Source of the DNA: Sphaeramia orbicularis
Lineage: Eukaryota; Chordata; Actinopteri; Kurtiformes; Apogonidae
Reading direction: 5' to 3'
Assembly: GCF_902148855.1 (NCBI RefSeq)
Contig: NC_043957.1
Span: 16,380,178 to 16,444,177, forward strand
Length of the DNA: 64,000 nucleotides
A model generated the notes under the pieces. That model was not told the DNA's origin, did no database searches, and saw nothing but the letters and a program-made list of their open reading frames with translations. Shown one piece after another: positions 63,936-64,000 of the stretch. Position numbers and translations under genes: made by a program. The first letter of the stretch is position 1, and each line of letters opens with the position of its first letter.

Positions 63936-64000
63936 CAGGGGTCTCAAACTCAGATCCTCGAGGGCCGGTATCCTGCATGTTTTAGATGTTTCCCTCTCTC
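63936..64000. mobile_element. Left end of a hAT-like element
   Basis: Starts CAGGGGTCTCAAACTCAGAT, a terminus common in fish hAT MITEs. The remainder is outside the window. Confidence 0.55.

Overview
The window looks like teleost fish nuclear DNA, probably percomorph-like, though I cannot name a species. It is AT-rich with short introns. It carries fish-type LINE ends (L1, L2/CR1-like, RTE-like), hAT and mariner elements, a Penelope-like element and a Ty3/Gypsy fossil, long AT/ATTC microsatellites, and a replication-dependent H2A/H3 histone pair with 3' stem-loops.

The main content is a cluster of CD22/Siglec-like immunoglobulin-superfamily receptor genes. Gene 1 is on the minus strand (971-4506). 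Genes A to E follow on the plus strand: A 10089-31310 (broken, no 5' end), B 32494-39309, C 40518-46859, D 48315-53973 and E 55228-61114. The first coding exon of gene F (63235-63301) is cut off by the window end. I reconstructed exons from splice sites. Every intact gene has the order signal peptide, V-set domain, a Cys-rich second domain, two or three C2 domains, one transmembrane helix and a cytoplasmic tail. All extracellular exons are phase 1-1, and the summed exon lengths are open to a stop (483, 630, 537, 540 and 483 aa for 1, B, C, D and E). The V domain keeps Siglec hallmarks: an N-terminal Trp, a B-to-E strand Cys pair, and an F-strand Arg in place of the usual Cys.

The genes fall into two tail classes. 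B, C and D (and the relic A) have a neutral transmembrane helix and ITIM-type tyrosines, which suggests inhibitory receptors. The flanking genes 1 and E share another tail type. It has no ITIM, a basic residue (Arg or Lys) inside the membrane helix and a YxN motif, which suggests adaptor-coupled (activating) partners. Sequence shared between genes suggests a two-gene (about 15 kb) tandem duplication followed by gene conversion.

Region by region: 1-970, 3' flank of gene 1 with a LINE tail and microsatellites; 971-4690, gene 1; 4.7-6.3 kb, unassigned; 6.3-7.5 kb, divergent H2A/H3 pair; 7.5-9.1 kb, unassigned flank with a 60-bp tandem repeat; 9.1-31.3 kb, relic gene A, swollen by an L1, a LINE end, several DNA transposons, a 10.3-kb nested Penelope/Gypsy/solo-LTR/hAT complex and a 3.2-kb fold-back element; 32-61 kb, genes B to E with smaller insertions; 61-64 kb, a hAT MITE, the start of gene F and another hAT-like end.

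The most unusual signals are the paired-receptor arrangement, hammerhead-ribozyme-like motifs in and near the Penelope-like element (including a 333-bp mini-element), and a 3.2-kb element with inverted repeats of about 0.9 kb that I could not place in a superfamily.
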